This document shows, one piece after another, positions 13,101 through 25,317 of a stretch of DNA of 64,000 nt. Source of the DNA: Nematostella vectensis. Lineage: Eukaryota; Cnidaria; Anthozoa; Actiniaria; Edwardsiidae. A program made the translations under genes and the position numbers. The notes below the pieces were generated by a model, which was not told where the DNA came from, did no database searches, and saw only the letters and a program-made list of their open reading frames with translations. The stretch is from the NCBI RefSeq assembly GCF_932526225.1, contig NC_064040.1, positions 2,361,501 to 2,425,500 of the forward strand, given 5' to 3'. Position 1 is the stretch's first letter. Each line of letters opens with the position of its first letter.

Positions 13101-16100
13101 AACAACTGCAATATTGTACTGTATGAAAAGAGTGCCCCTCCCCCTTCTAATGTTGACATCAGTAAATCTAGCAAGCTCATTTTGCTAGATGTATGATGTA
13201 TACCAGGCTTGTATCCTCCAGGTCCATTTCCATACTCCGTGAAGACTTCTGAAACCATCTTGGATGCCATTACGGAATTGACCCGGAGACCCGGAGAAAA
13301 ATTCACGAGGGGGAGGGCCAGTCAACACTCCTCTCCCCAAAGTCAGACGGTTGTTTGGATGGTCTGTTTTTTTTTTTTTTTTTTTTCTTATTTTTCCGAA
13401 AACTACGCAGGAGTGAGAGGGGTTAAGCACTACGAAAAAAAAAATTGAATAGAAAAAAAAAAAAAAAAAAGAAAAAGAAAAAAGGCCATTGGCATAGGAT
13501 CGAACCCGACCTGAAAAACAAAACGGAAACCATACATACGGATTACCCAATCGGTATGGCAGCACAAGGCTTTTACGGAAGGCTGTAAAGAACCCGAAGG
13601 CCCCAAGCACCGATATTTCCGGCGAATATGCTGTACAACACTCTTGCAAGGTATTCCGACCCGCGCATTAATGGGGAGGACAATAACCAGGATCCCAGGC
13701 CTGTAATACGGTTACGCCACGCACAGCTCGCTGAGATAGAGGATGAAAAAAATACAGGTCTATTTGGGCGTCTTGAGTCCCTTGGGGGCTCGCTATGTCG
13801 GCGCGTGGCATCGTAACGCACGGGCGCATTGTCTTTTATCGTGTACAGGACATCAAACAAGCGAAGAAAGAAAAACGTTTTTTTTTTTTGGGAACCGTTT
13901 TTTTATATCATGCAAAAAGCGAAAATAAATAGAAATAAATAAAGTGCGATTTGGCGATTCTGTTTTTCTTTGTAGAGCTTATTAAGCTATTCACCGGCCT
14001 AAATATTCATAAAAGAAAATAAAAAATGCAATGAAGGACGTAAGGGGGAGAGGTTTGTAAAATCGCATAGAATATCGACAAAATCCGCAATACTGTCTAC
14101 GCTGACTAAGTATAGCTGTATTTCACTTTAACCCTTTCACTCCTGGGTACTTTTGAGCAACATTGTAAGAAAAACAGACTGAAAACAGAAACCTCCCCCC
14201 CTATTTCAAGTCCAACACTACCAGTTAAGCTAAGCTACCGCTGACCCAAGACGGTATGCCTTGAAGTTTCCAACAATGTACTGCGGTGCCTTTTCTTTGT
14301 AGCGACGGCACTGCTACAGCCTGTTGCTTACAACAGTTTTGCTTGTAATTTGCTTAAAAATTACAGCTTTTTCACATCTGGAGAGTGCCTTAGGACATCA
14401 TGAAGTTTTTTTGGGCATAATTAATGCTGTGCTTATGGATGTTTGCACGCTGAGGTTGATTCAATGGGATAATTCCTTGTCTGGGCTTCACCAAGTGAGG
14501 AAGGAATTTTCTGGTGAATGGCCTCATAACTCTCCAATGTGGGCCATCTTTGCTACCCAACCTTATTCAAAAATTGTTTTCAGGCTTATTCTGGGTTCCT
14601 TGGACCTGGAAATGTTTTGTTTGGCTTCGGGGCAAAGAGACTTAAAAAAAAAACTGTTATGATTCTGGGGGAGGAGATTGCCCGCCTGTCTGTCAAGGTG
14701 TTTCCAAGACTCCCATGATGCAGTGCAGGCATGCAAAATAGGCTAACAATGGTGACTCGCTTCTAATGGAGGTTCTAGCATTGATTATTGTGACTGATTG
14801 CTGTAAAATGGGACCTGACGGAGCGCAATAAAGGTATCCATTGGTGACTTGATCTGTGTTTGCTTGTCTCTATTTGTAGTTCGGAATTTTGTGTCTTTTT
14901 TGGTAAGGAATGTTTCTAAGTTTAAGCATTTTATTACGAATTGGTCAGCAATTAAGGTTGATATTTTGACAAAAGAGTCGATTCTATTACATTGCTAAGA
15001 TGGGCTTTTGAAGGTCGTCTATGCCTTGGATGAATCTATGAGTATCCGGGTCTGGTGATGTTTAGTTTGCATTTTTGACGTTTTGGAGTTGGGCCTATAT
15101 TTTACAGGCGTCTCAGGGTGTTATGGCAATGAAAGACTTAAAGGGACAGCGTCATGGTACTGCGCATGTCAGTGTTTATTGTAGGCTTTTAATCGCCTAC
15201 AAATAGTTGAACTTTTTAAAAGCTGTCAATACCTTGTTAAAATAATATGCAATATTTTATTGAATGCAATATTTTATAGAAACTACGTTTATTGACAGTT
15301 TGTGGTCATTTTCTTTGAATTTAAGTCCCCCACATGTACCAAAAGCTCATAAGTCAGTATTAGAGTTTACTAAATTTCATTGTGTCAGGGTCAGAGAGCT
15401 ATTGAAAGCACTTACCATGGCACTGCCCCTTTGAATAGCTGTAAAAAAAAAAAAAAGGGAAGAGAAAATAGCTGGATGGGGTCTCTGTTGGTTTTGTTTT
15501 AGTTTTAGTTTTCTTTTATTATAATTTTTTCTGGGGTGGGGGAAGGGGGAATTCAGCTTAAAATTGCCTGTGGTCAATTCAACCAACTAAGCAACTAGTA
15601 CAAAAGATGTTGGTTTTGCAGTCTTTTATTCAATACTTTCAAGGTTATCATGCAATTCTGTAGTTTGACTGGAAATATATACTTTTTTTCTATTCATTTA
15701 CAGTTCTATATGTACAGTGTGACCATAGTCATGATTACAATTATTTATAATAATTTTTACCCACTAACAGAAACCAACTTGACTGCAAAAAACTCACTGT
15801 AAAGCATAAGATATTAGGCATTTCTTTCATGTGGCTGTGAGGTTGACCTGTCAACATCTACAGGGGCCACACTCAACTCGGAATCATAGGGGTCCATAAA
15901 AGCAAGGTGTCGCAGAACCTTTTCCTGCCTTCCTTACTCTCCTTCACCAGGAACACCTGTGCAGCCGACACCCTTAGGTGGATGGGGTGCACAGGTGCTT
16001 TGGGTGTGGCCCTGAAGATGGCACAGTGACCACAAGATGTACCAGAATGAAATTGTATATACTGTAAAAACATGTGAGTAGAAAACAGTCAATAGCCATG

Positions 16101-19100
16101 GAGTTTTCAGTGTGTTGTACATGTTATACATGTTTTAGGATTTACCTAATTACTTACAGTATTTTTTTAAATAGAATTTTTTACTTGTATAATTTAGATG
16201 AGTAATACATACTTTTTATAGTATGTTGTAGAACTCGTCTCGTTCCTCCTAAATAACAATCAAAATTATGTTTGTTATTATCTTCGTGCAAAGGAACCTA
16301 CAGTAGTTTTTTAATCAGATAATTGTTTTTCCTTCAACACTCCCCTGTTATTTCAACAGCTCTCCCTTGAGTTTGCTTGTCTTAGAAATAGACCTTGTTT
16401 GATAAACAAAGACATGTTACCCACTTATTCAATAATAGGTAACAACTGCAATATTGTACTGTATGAAAAGAGTGCCCCTCCCCCTTCTAATGTTGACATC
16501 AGTAAATCTAGCAAGCTCATTTTGCTAGATGTATGATGTATACCAGGCTTGTATCCTCCAGGTCCATTTCCATACTCCGTGAAGACTTCTGAAACCATCT
16601 TGGATGCCATTACGGAATTGACCCGGAGACCCGGAGAAAAATTCACGAGGGGGAGGGCCAGTCAACACTCCTCTCCCCAAAGTCAGACGGTTGTTTGGAT
16701 GGTCTGTTTTTTTTTTTTTTTTTTTTTCTTATTTTTCCGAAAACTACGCAGGAGTGAGAGGGGTTAAGCACTACGAAAAAAAAAATTGAATAGAAAAAAA
16801 AAAAAAAAAAGAAAAAGAAAAAAGGCCATTGGCATAGGATCGAACCCGACCTGAAAAACAAAACGGAAACCATACATACGGATTACCCAATCGGTATGGC
16901 AGCACAAGGCTTTTACGGAAGGCTGTAAAGAACCCGAAGGCCCCAAGCACCGATATTTCCGGCGAATATGCTGTACAACACTCTTGCAAGGTATTCCGAC
17001 CCGCGCATTAATGGGGAGGACAATAACCAGGATCCCAGGCCTGTAATACGGTTACGCCACGCACAGCTCGCTGAGATAGAGGATGAAAAAAATACAGGTC
17101 TATTTGGGCGTCTTGAGTCCCTTGGGGGCTCGCTATGTCGGCGCGTGGCATCGTAACGCACGGGCGCATTGTCTTTTATCGTGTACAGGACATCAAACAA
17201 GCGAAGAAAGAAAAACGTTTTTTTTTTTGGGAACCGTTTTTTTATATCATGCAAAAAGCGAAAATAAATAGAAATAAATAAAGTGCGATTTGGCGATTCT
17301 GTTTTTCTTTGTAGAGCTTATTAAGCTATTCACCGGCCTAAATATTCATAAAAGAAAATAAAAAATGCAATGAAGGACGTAAGGGGGAGAGGTTTGTAAA
17401 ATCGCATAGAATATCGACAAAATCCGCAATACTGTCTACGCTGACTAAGTATAGCTGTATTTCACTTTAACCCTTTCACTCCTGGGTACTTTTGAGCAAC
17501 ATTGTAAGAAAAACAGACTGAAAACAGAAACCTCCCCCCCTATTTCAAGTCCAACACTACCAGTTAAGCTAAGCTACCGCTGACCCAAGACGGTATGCCT
17601 TGAAGTTTCCAACAATGTACTGCGGTGCCTTTTCTTTGTAGCGACGGCACTGCTACAGCCTGTTGCTTACAACAGTTTTGCTTGTAATTTGCTTAAAAAT
17701 TACAGCTTTTTCACATCTGGAGAGTGCCTTAGGACATCATGAAGTTTTTTTGGGCATAATTAATGCTGTGCTTATGGATGTTTGCACGCTGAGGTTGATT
17801 CAATGGGATAATTCCTTGTCTGGGCTTCACCAAGTGAGGAAGGAATTTTCTGGTGAATGGCCTCATAACTCTCCAATGTGGGCCATCTTTGCTACCCAAC
17901 CTTATTCAAAAATTGTTTTCAGGCTTATTCTGGGTTCCTTGGACCTGGAAATGTTTTGTTTGGCTTCGGGGCAAAGAGACTTAAAAAAAAAACTGTTATG
18001 ATTCTGGGGGAGGAGATTGCCCGCCTGTCTGTCAAGGTGTTTCCAAGACTCCCATGATGCAGTGCAGGCATGCAAAATAGGCTAACAATGGTGACTCGCT
18101 TCTAATGGAGGTTCTAGCATTGATTATTGTGACTGATTGCTGTAAAATGGGACCTGACGGAGCGCAATAAAGGTATCCATTGGTGACTTGATCTGTGTTT
18201 GCTTGTCTCTATTTGTAGTTCGGAATTTTGTGTCTTTTTTGGTAAGGAATGTTTCTAAGTTTAAGCATTTTATTACGAATTGGTCAGCAATTAAGGTTGA
18301 TATTTTGACAAAAGAGTCGATTCTATTACATTGCTAAGATGGGCTTTTGAAGGTCGTCTATGCCTTGGATGAATCTATGAGTATCCGGGTCTGGTGATGT
18401 TTAGTTTGCATTTTTGACGTTTTGGAGTTGGGCCTATATTTTACAGCGTCTCAGGGTGTTATGGCAATGAAAGACTTAAAGGGACAGCGTCATGGTACTG
18501 CGCATGTCAGTGTTTATTGTAGGCTTTTAATCGCCTACAAATAGTTGAACTTTTTAAAAGCTGTCAATACCTTGTTAAAATAATATGCAATATTTTATTG
18601 AATGCAATATTTTATAGAAACTACGTTTATTGACAGTTTGTGGTCATTTTCTTTGAATTTAAGTCCCCCACATGTACCAAAAGCTCATAAGTCAGTATTA
18701 GAGTTTACTAAATTTCATTGTATCAGGGTCAGAGAGCTATTGAAAGCACTTACCATGGCACTGCCCCTTTGAATAGCTGTAAAAAAAAAAAAAAAGGGAA
18801 GAGAAAATAGCTGGATGGGGTCTCTGTTGGTTTTGTTTTAGTTTTAGTTTTCTTTTATTATAATTTTTTCTGGGGTGGGGGAAGGGGGAATTCAGCTTAA
18901 AATTGCCTGTGGTCAATTCAACCAACTAAGCAACTAGTACAAAAGATGTTGGTTTTGCAGTCTTTTATTCAATACTTTCAAGGTTATCATGCAATTCTGT
19001 AGTTTGACTGGAAATATATACTTTTTTTCTATTCATTTACAGTTCTATATGTACAGTGTGACCATAGTCATGATTACAATTATTTATAATAATTTTTACC

Positions 19101-20020
19101 CACTAACAGAAACCAACTTGACTGCAAAAAACTCACTGTAAAGCATAAGATATTAGGCATTTCTTTCATGTGGCTGTGAGGTTGACCTGTCAACATCTAC
19201 AGGGGCCACACTCAACTCGGAATCATAGGGGTCCATAAAAGCAAGGTGTCGCAGAACCTTTTCCTGCCTTCCTTACTCTCCTTCACCAGGAACACCTGTG
19301 CAGCCGACACCCTTAGGTGGATGGGGTGCACAGGTGCTTTGGGTGTGGCCCTGAAGATGGCACAGTGACCACAAGATGTACCAGAATGAAATTGTATATA
19401 CTGTAAAAACATGTGAGTAGAAAACAGTCAATAGCCATGGAGTTTTCAGTGTGTTGTACATGTTATACATGTTTTAGGATTTACCTAATTACTTACAGTA
19501 TTTTTTTAAATAGAATTTTTTACTTGTATAATTTAGATGAGTAATACATACTTTTTATAGTATGTTGTAGAACTCGTCTCGTTCCTCCTAAATAACAATC
19601 AAAATTATGTTTGTTATTATCTTCGTGCAAAGGAACCTACAGTAGTTTTTTAATCAGATAATTGTTTTTCCTTCAACACTCCCCTGTTATTTCAACAGCT
19701 CTCCCTTGAGTTTGCTTGTCTTAGAAATAGACCTTGTTTGATAAACAAAGACATGTTACCCACTTATTCAATAATAGGTAACAACTGCAATATTGTACTG
19801 TATGAAAAGAGTGCCCCTCCCCCTTCTAATGTTGACATCAGTAAATCTAGCAAGCTCATTTTGCTAGATGTATGATGTATACCAGGCTTGTATCCTCCAG
19901 GTCCATTTCCATACTCCGTGAAGACTTCTGAAACCATCTTGGATGCCATTACGGAATTGACCCGGAGACCCGGAGAAAAATTCACGAGGGGGAGGGCCAG
20001 TCAACACTCCTCTCCCCAAA

Positions 20021-22783
20021 GTCAGACGGTTGTTTGGATGGTCTGTTTTTTTTTTTTTTTTTCTTATTTTTCCGAAAACTACGCAGGAGTGAGAGGGGTT
20101 AAGCACTACGAAAAAAAAAATTGAATAGAAAAAAAAAAAAAAAAAGAAAAAGAAAAAAGGCCATTGGCATAGGATCGAACCCGACCTGAAAAACAAAACG
20201 GAAACCATACATACGGATTACCCAATCGGTATGGCAGCACAAGGCTTTTACGGAAGGCTGTAAAGAACCCGAAGGCCCCAAGCACCGATATTTCCGGCGA
20301 ATATGCTGTACAACACTCTTGCAAGGTATTCCGACCCGCGCATTAATGGGGAGGACAATAACCAGGATCCCAGGCCTGTAATACGGTTACGCCACGCACA
20401 GCTCGCTGAGATAGAGGATGAAAAAAATACAGGTCTATTTGGGCGTCTTGAGTCCCTTGGGGGCTCGCTATGTCGGCGCGTGGCATCGTAACGCACGGGC
20501 GCATTGTCTTTTATCGTGTACAGGACATCAAACAAGCGAAGAAAGAAAAACGTTTTTTTTTTTGGGAACCGTTTTTTTATATCATGCAAAAAGCGAAAAT
20601 AAATAGAAATAAATAAAGTGCGATTTGGCGATTCTGTTTTTCTTTGTAGAGCTTATTAAGCTATTCACCGGCCTAAATATTCATAAAAGAAAATAAAAAA
20701 TGCAATGAAGGACGTAAGGGGGAGAGGTTTGTAAAATCGCATAGAATATCGACAAAATCCGCAATACTGTCTACGCTGACTAAGTATAGCTGTATTTCAC
20801 TTTAACCCTTTCACTCCTGGGTACTTTTGAGCAACATTGTAAGAAAAACAGACTGAAAACAGAAACCTTCCCCCCCCCCCCCCGTATTTCAAGTCCAACA
20901 CTACCAGTTAAGCTAAGCTACCGCTGACTGAAAATTGTTTTCAGGCTTATTCTGGGTTCCTTGGACCTGAAAATGTTTTGTTTGCCTTCGGGGCAAAGAG
21001 ACTTATATAAAAATTGTTATGATTCTGGAGGAAGAGTTTGCCTGCCTGTCTGTCAAAATGTTTCCAAGACTCCCATGATGCAGTGCAGGCATGCAAAATA
21101 GGCTAAGAATGGTGACTCGCTTCTAATGGAGGTTCTAGCATTGATTATTGTGACTGATTGCTGTAAAATGGGACCTGTCGGAGCGCAATAAAGGTATCTA
21201 TTTGTGACTTGATCTGTGTTTGCTTGTCTCTATTTGTAGTTCGGAATTTTGTGTCTTTTTTGGTAAGAAATGTTTCTAAGTTTAAGCATTTTATTACGAA
21301 TTGGTCAGCAATTAAGATTGATATTTTGACAAAAGAGTCAATTCTATTACATTGCTTGGATGCGCTTTTGAAGGTCGTCTATGCCTTGGATGAATCTATG
21401 AGTATCCGGGTCTGGTGATGTTTAGTTTGCATTTTTGACGTTCTGGAGTTGGGCCTATATTTTACAGGCGTCTCAGGGCGTTATGTCAATGAAAGACTTA
21501 AAGGGACAGAGTCATGGTACTGCGCATGTCAGTGTTTATTGTAGGCTTTTAATCGCCTACAAATAGTTGAACTTTTTAAAAGCTGTCAATACCTTGTTAA
21601 AATAATATGCAATATTTTATTGAAAGCAATATTTTATAGAAACTATGTTTATTGACAGTTTGTGGTCATTTTCTTTGAATTTAAGTCCCCCACATGTACC
21701 AAAAGCTCATAAGTCAATATTAGAGTTTACTAAATTTTATTGTGACAGGGTCAGAGAGCTATTGAAAGCACTTACCATGGCACTGCCCCTTTAAATAGCT
21801 GTAAAAAAAAAAAAGAAAAGAAAATACCTGGAGGGGGTCTCTGTTGGTTTTGTTTTAGTTTTAGTTTTCTTTTATTATTATTTTTTTCTGGGGTGGGGGG
21901 TGGGGGAAAGAGGAATTCAGCTTAAAATTGCCCGTGGTCAATTCAACCAACTAAGCAACCAGTACAAAAGATGTTAGTTTTGCAGTCTTTTATTCAATAC
22001 TTTCAATGTTATCATGCAATTCTGTAGTTTGACTGGAAATATATATATATTTTTTCTATTCATTTACAGTTCTATATGTACAGTGTGACCATAGTCATGA
22101 TTACAATTATTTATATTAATTTTTACCTACTAGCAGAAACCAACTTGACTGCAAAACACTCACTGTAAAGCATTAGATATTAGGCATTTCTTTCATGTGG
22201 CTTTGAGGTTGACCTGTCAACATCTACAGGGCCCACACTCAACTCGGAATCATAGGGGTCCATAAAAGCAAGGTGTCGCAGAACCTTTTCCTGCCTTCCT
22301 TACCCTCCTTCATCAGGAACACCTGTGCGGCGACACCCTTAGGTGGATGGGGTGCACAGGTGCTTTGGGTGTGGCCCTGAAGATGGCACAGTGACCACAA
22401 GATGTACCAGAATGAAATTGTATATACTTTTAAAACATGTGAGTAGAAAACATTCAATAGCCATGGAGTTTTTAGTGTGTTGTACATGTTATACATGTTT
22501 TAGGATTTACCTAATTACTAACAGTATTTTTTTTTAAATATAATTTTTTACTTGTATAATTTAGATGAGTAATACATACTTTTCATAGTATGTTGTAGAA
22601 CTCGTCTCGTTCCTCCTAAATAACAATCAAAATTATGTTTGTTTCTATCTTGGTGCAATGGAATCCACAGTAGTTTTTTAATCAGATAATTGTTTTTCCT
22701 TCAACACTCATCTGTTATTTCAACAGCTCTCCCTTGAGTTTGGTTGTCTCAGAAATAGACCTTGTTTGATAAACAAAGACATA
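20021..22783 (+). repeat. Terminal, truncated and diverged array unit (unit 7)
   Basis: Its first ~845 bp match units 1-6 almost perfectly. From a long C run at about 20866 onward it diverges by a few percent. It lacks about 330 bp internally (junction near 20930 joins CTGAC to a point near AAAATTG) and stops in the middle of the unit at about 22783 (ACAAAGACAT), where unrelated sequence begins. It retains TTAA beside element B where the other units have TTGA. It is best read as an older edge copy whose left part was overwritten by homogenisation from the array. Confidence 0.8.
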
Positions 22784-23639
22784 TTAATAGGGTGCTTTTT
22801 AACAGTAAATCCTTTGTTTTTTTCATTCCCATTCACATAAATACAACGCGAAGAATGAGGAAATATAGAAAGTATCCAAAGATAGCTCGGACTTACTTGA
22901 CCTTTCCTATAAAGTATAAGAAAAGATAACTTAATTTAATGTTGAAGGTGGAGCGACTTTAATAAAATTTCAATAATAAAATACCTCATATATTTTGAAA
23001 TGGTTAGAGCTAAAGAAATATATAACATCGCATCACTGCCTACCTCAATTTGCGCATACCCTTGAAGGAGGCCTTCGTGTTTTGTACCAAAACTCATCTA
23101 AAAATACATCATCCTCATAAAAATGCACGCTTACTAAATTTGCATAACTTTTTTCTTTGGAAAAAAGGAAGTAAAATTACAATTCAACACAAAACCCGAC
23201 ACAGTTTAATGAAATTTAACTTTAAAAATGTATGGAGGTCTTGCATTAAAACCGAGCGCGTTAAACAGCAGTCTCTGGTAAAAAAATACTGCGCAGTATA
23301 CAACACGAAAAAATATAAAATAAACAATATCTCGAGGGTGTGTTCATTATTTATTGCCGAGGGGGGAGGGGGGGTCGTCAAAAAAGTTTCATCCCTTAAA
23401 AGTAGGAAACTTTTTTATTTATTGTTATTGAAATGAGTAATCAAAACGCAAGAAGCTGTTTCCTAGCGTTGCTAATTACATATTTAGGCTACATTTACTG
23501 CTGTTGAGCCGTGAAAGCTTTCCCACAAATGACAAATTCAACAATATTTATTACTCGGTAGCAGTTCATTTAAGCTTGACCTATAGGATCAATAAAAATT
23601 AAAAAAACTGAAATATATGCATTTGTTAAATATACTAGG
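22784..23639. other. AT-rich region beside the array, no feature recognised
   Basis: Sequence after the array border is AT-rich. A 128-codon open frame at 23050-23436 is lysine-rich and lacks recognisable domains; I treat it as chance. A short G run lies near 23363. Confidence 0.5.
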
Positions 23640-23705
23640 ATACAATACACCAAAAACTGGAAATCGACTATGCAGAGTCGATTTCCAGTTTTTGGTGTAT
23701 TGTAT
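23640..23705. repeat. Perfect palindrome, 30 bp arms, 6 nt loop
   Basis: Positions 23640-23669 are the exact reverse complement of 23676-23705, separated by ATGCAG. It forms by juxtaposition of an inverted stub and the start of the tandem repeat. Confidence 0.95.
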
Positions 23706-23908
23706 ACATTGTTCTGGTACTAAATCGCGACAGTTTGGGCTTTTTGATTTTATAAAATATACTAGGAATATAGTAAGGCAGGTTATTAGATAATGTCAAT
23801 ATGTAACAAGTCTGACACGGATACCTTTGCTTTGAACACCCCCGCGAGTACCAGATCTGGGAGGTCTATCAGATATGGACTAGTGATATGGCATGCAAAG
23901 ATGCAGAG

Positions 23909-23950
23909 TCTGCCCTGAAGAAGTCTTCTTAAAGACGAAAATTTGGCAGA
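23909..23950 (+). ncRNA. Candidate type I hammerhead ribozyme (Penelope-like type)
   Basis: The parts fall in order. Stem I 5' strand TCTGCC (23909-23914) is followed by core CTGAAGA, which fits CUGANGA (23915-23921). An extra A is followed by stem II GTCTT/AAGAC with loop CTTA (23923-23936). Then come core GAAA (23937-23940), a minimal stem III AA/TT, cleavage position T (23944), and stem I 3' strand GGCAGA (23945-23950), fully complementary to the 5' strand. Very short stem III is a known property of hammerheads in Penelope-like elements. The unpaired A at the base of stem II weakens the case, so activity is uncertain. Confidence 0.5.
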
Positions 23951-24030
23951 GTCGATTTCCAGTTTTTGGTGTATTGTATTCATTGTTCTGGTACGAGATC
24001 GCGACAGTTTGGGCTTTTTGACTCTATTCA

Positions 24031-24372
24031 AAAATGGATATAGGTATAGATACATACTCATCACTGTTTCAAAACGCCACAGGGCCACATTTGACTTATT
24101 ACAGTAAGAAATACTATTTCTTGGTTGTTTTTTAATTAATGCATGATTTGTTTATATGTATCTATATTTCGTGTTATAAATGCAGTTTTGTGGATTTTTA
24201 AAGAGAAGGAGGGGGGTGGGGTCCAAAAAGTTTTTGGGTTTCTCCTGTGGGAGTCAACAAAATTTTGATGTTTGAAAAGGGGGGGGGGGGGTTGTACAGA
24301 AAACTCAAGTGGAGTGGTGCTGAATACCGACCCCATCCCCCCTCGGCCATAAATAATGCACACTCCCTAACT
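24031..24372. other. Intergenic stretch with a poly-G run
   Basis: No gene is recognised. A G run lies near 24279-24292 and a second purine-rich stretch near 24208. It ends at the stop codon of the minus-strand ORF. Confidence 0.5.
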
Positions 24373-25317
24373 TCAGTCAATAGTCACTGAAGGCAGAAAT
24401 ATATCTAATTTCAATTTCTTCGTTGTGATTAATTCATTGTCTTTCCATTCGACATTACATCTGTTTTCTTTGCATCTGTTTCCTTTTGGCTTCTCATTAG
24501 GACTCCCAGATTTATCGTTACTGCTATGTAATTCGCTTTCCACTAGGATTTCATTTCCCTCTTGGTTTAATCTTGTTCTGTTTATTGAGGACTTTGTTTC
24601 TTTGTCATTAAGCTCCCTGGTGATATCATATTGGCAAATTGGCGAAGGAAATGTTGGGATAGTTGATTTATTCGCCTTCGAAAGAGAATCTCTCTCTTCG
24701 ACACTGCCTTGTCGATTTTGTCGGTTGTTATCAATGAACAGAATACTTTCCCTTAGCTCGTTTAGAGGAGTACTCTTTCTTGTTTTTATCTTTGAGCAAA
24801 CGGGCCGTCTTTCTTCTATCAATAGGCTACTACTAGGCAAAACCGTGATTGTTTTCGGGCCCTTGTGAGTTTTCGAGATTTTTTTCCTTTCTCCTTTAAT
24901 TTCCAGAGCTGCTTTAAATTGCGTTGCAGGTGTTGCAAGGCGATGCTTTCTCAACATATTCACAATTTGTTCAAGGTTATGCGTCCCTGAAGATTCGTGA
25001 ATTCTCCTGTTTGTAGCAGAACATGCAGCATGCCGCGATTCATAGCCCATTTGTGTTCCTTGTAACAATACAGAGCTGCCGCGAGTTGTCGTTTCCTTTG
25101 ACCCTTTGCTATTAACCAATGTTCTATTTTGTAAACCGTACTTCACACGAAATTTAGCCGGCGGGAAAAAACACAGAGTATCATGTGTTGATATGTGTGG
25201 CAGAGACTTGGCATCTTCCTTTTTTCCATGGCCCCTATCCCGCACGATATCGTAGTGTAAATGCGAGTCAATCCCATTCATATATGTTTTAAGTTTTTGC
25301 TTTCCGAGGCGAAACAT
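24373..25317 (-). CDS. Uncharacterised 314-residue basic protein
   Basis: I do not recognise this protein. It is a single open frame with an ATG at 25317-25315 and a stop at 24375-24373, long for chance in this AT-rich context, and free of low-complexity repeats. The product is hydrophilic, rich in Lys, Arg, Ser, Asn and Thr, with no membrane segment or signal peptide. A compact-looking part lies around residues 110-145 (THNLEQIVNMLRKHRLATP), followed by a Lys/Ser-rich, probably disordered second half. It could be a single-exon gene or the large exon of a spliced one. No neighbour suggests a function, and no TE motif is visible. Confidence 0.5.
   Translation of the reverse strand: MFRLGKQKLKTYMNGIDSHLHYDIVRDRGHGKKEDAKSLPHISTHDTLCFFPPAKFRVKYGLQNRTLVNSKGSKETTTRGSSVLLQGTQMGYESRHAACSATNRRIHESSGTHNLEQIVNMLRKHRLATPATQFKAALEIKGERKKISKTHKGPKTITVLPSSSLLIEERRPVCSKIKTRKSTPLNELRESILFIDNNRQNRQGSVEERDSLSKANKSTIPTFPSPICQYDITRELNDKETKSSINRTRLNQEGNEILVESELHSSNDKSGSPNEKPKGNRCKENRCNVEWKDNELITTKKLKLDIFLPSVTID

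Larger units (their letters stand above)
1..22783 (+). repeat. Macrosatellite-like tandem array, ~3.34 kb unit, about 6.8 copies
   Basis: Using the phase in which the window opens, units start at 1, 3337, 6670, 10004, 13342, 16682 and 20021 (lengths 3336, 3333, 3334, 3338, 3340 and 3339 bp, then a truncated copy). Units 1-6 differ only by a few substitutions and by homopolymer lengths, which implies recent amplification or active homogenisation. The array is already under way at base 1, so its left border lies outside the window. Each unit carries a ~1.0 kb TTAA-flanked element, a ~0.29 kb TIR element, an inverted relative of the first element and a ~0.7 kb spacer. No ORF exceeds about 150 codons, and those present are interrupted or run through homopolymers, so I see no gene in the unit. 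An assembly collapse or expansion cannot be excluded from sequence alone. Confidence 0.95.
23640..24030 (+). mobile_element. Penelope-like or retrozyme-like repeat, two tandem partial copies plus an inverted stub
   Basis: The block GCAGAGTCGATTTCC and the ~75 bp after it occur at about 23672 and again at about 23946, 274 bp apart. A short inverted copy precedes the first, making a perfect 30 bp-arm palindrome. A candidate hammerhead ribozyme ends exactly where the second repeat begins. An inverted truncated copy next to tandem terminal repeats with hammerhead motifs is the known architecture of Penelope-like elements; related small retrozymes look similar. No reverse transcriptase is present here. 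Another fragment lies at 27290-27330. Confidence 0.5.

Noticed and set aside
23050-23436. 128-codon plus-strand ORF
   Set aside because: Lysine/Asn-rich translation of AT-rich DNA, no domain, starts and ends in simple sequence.
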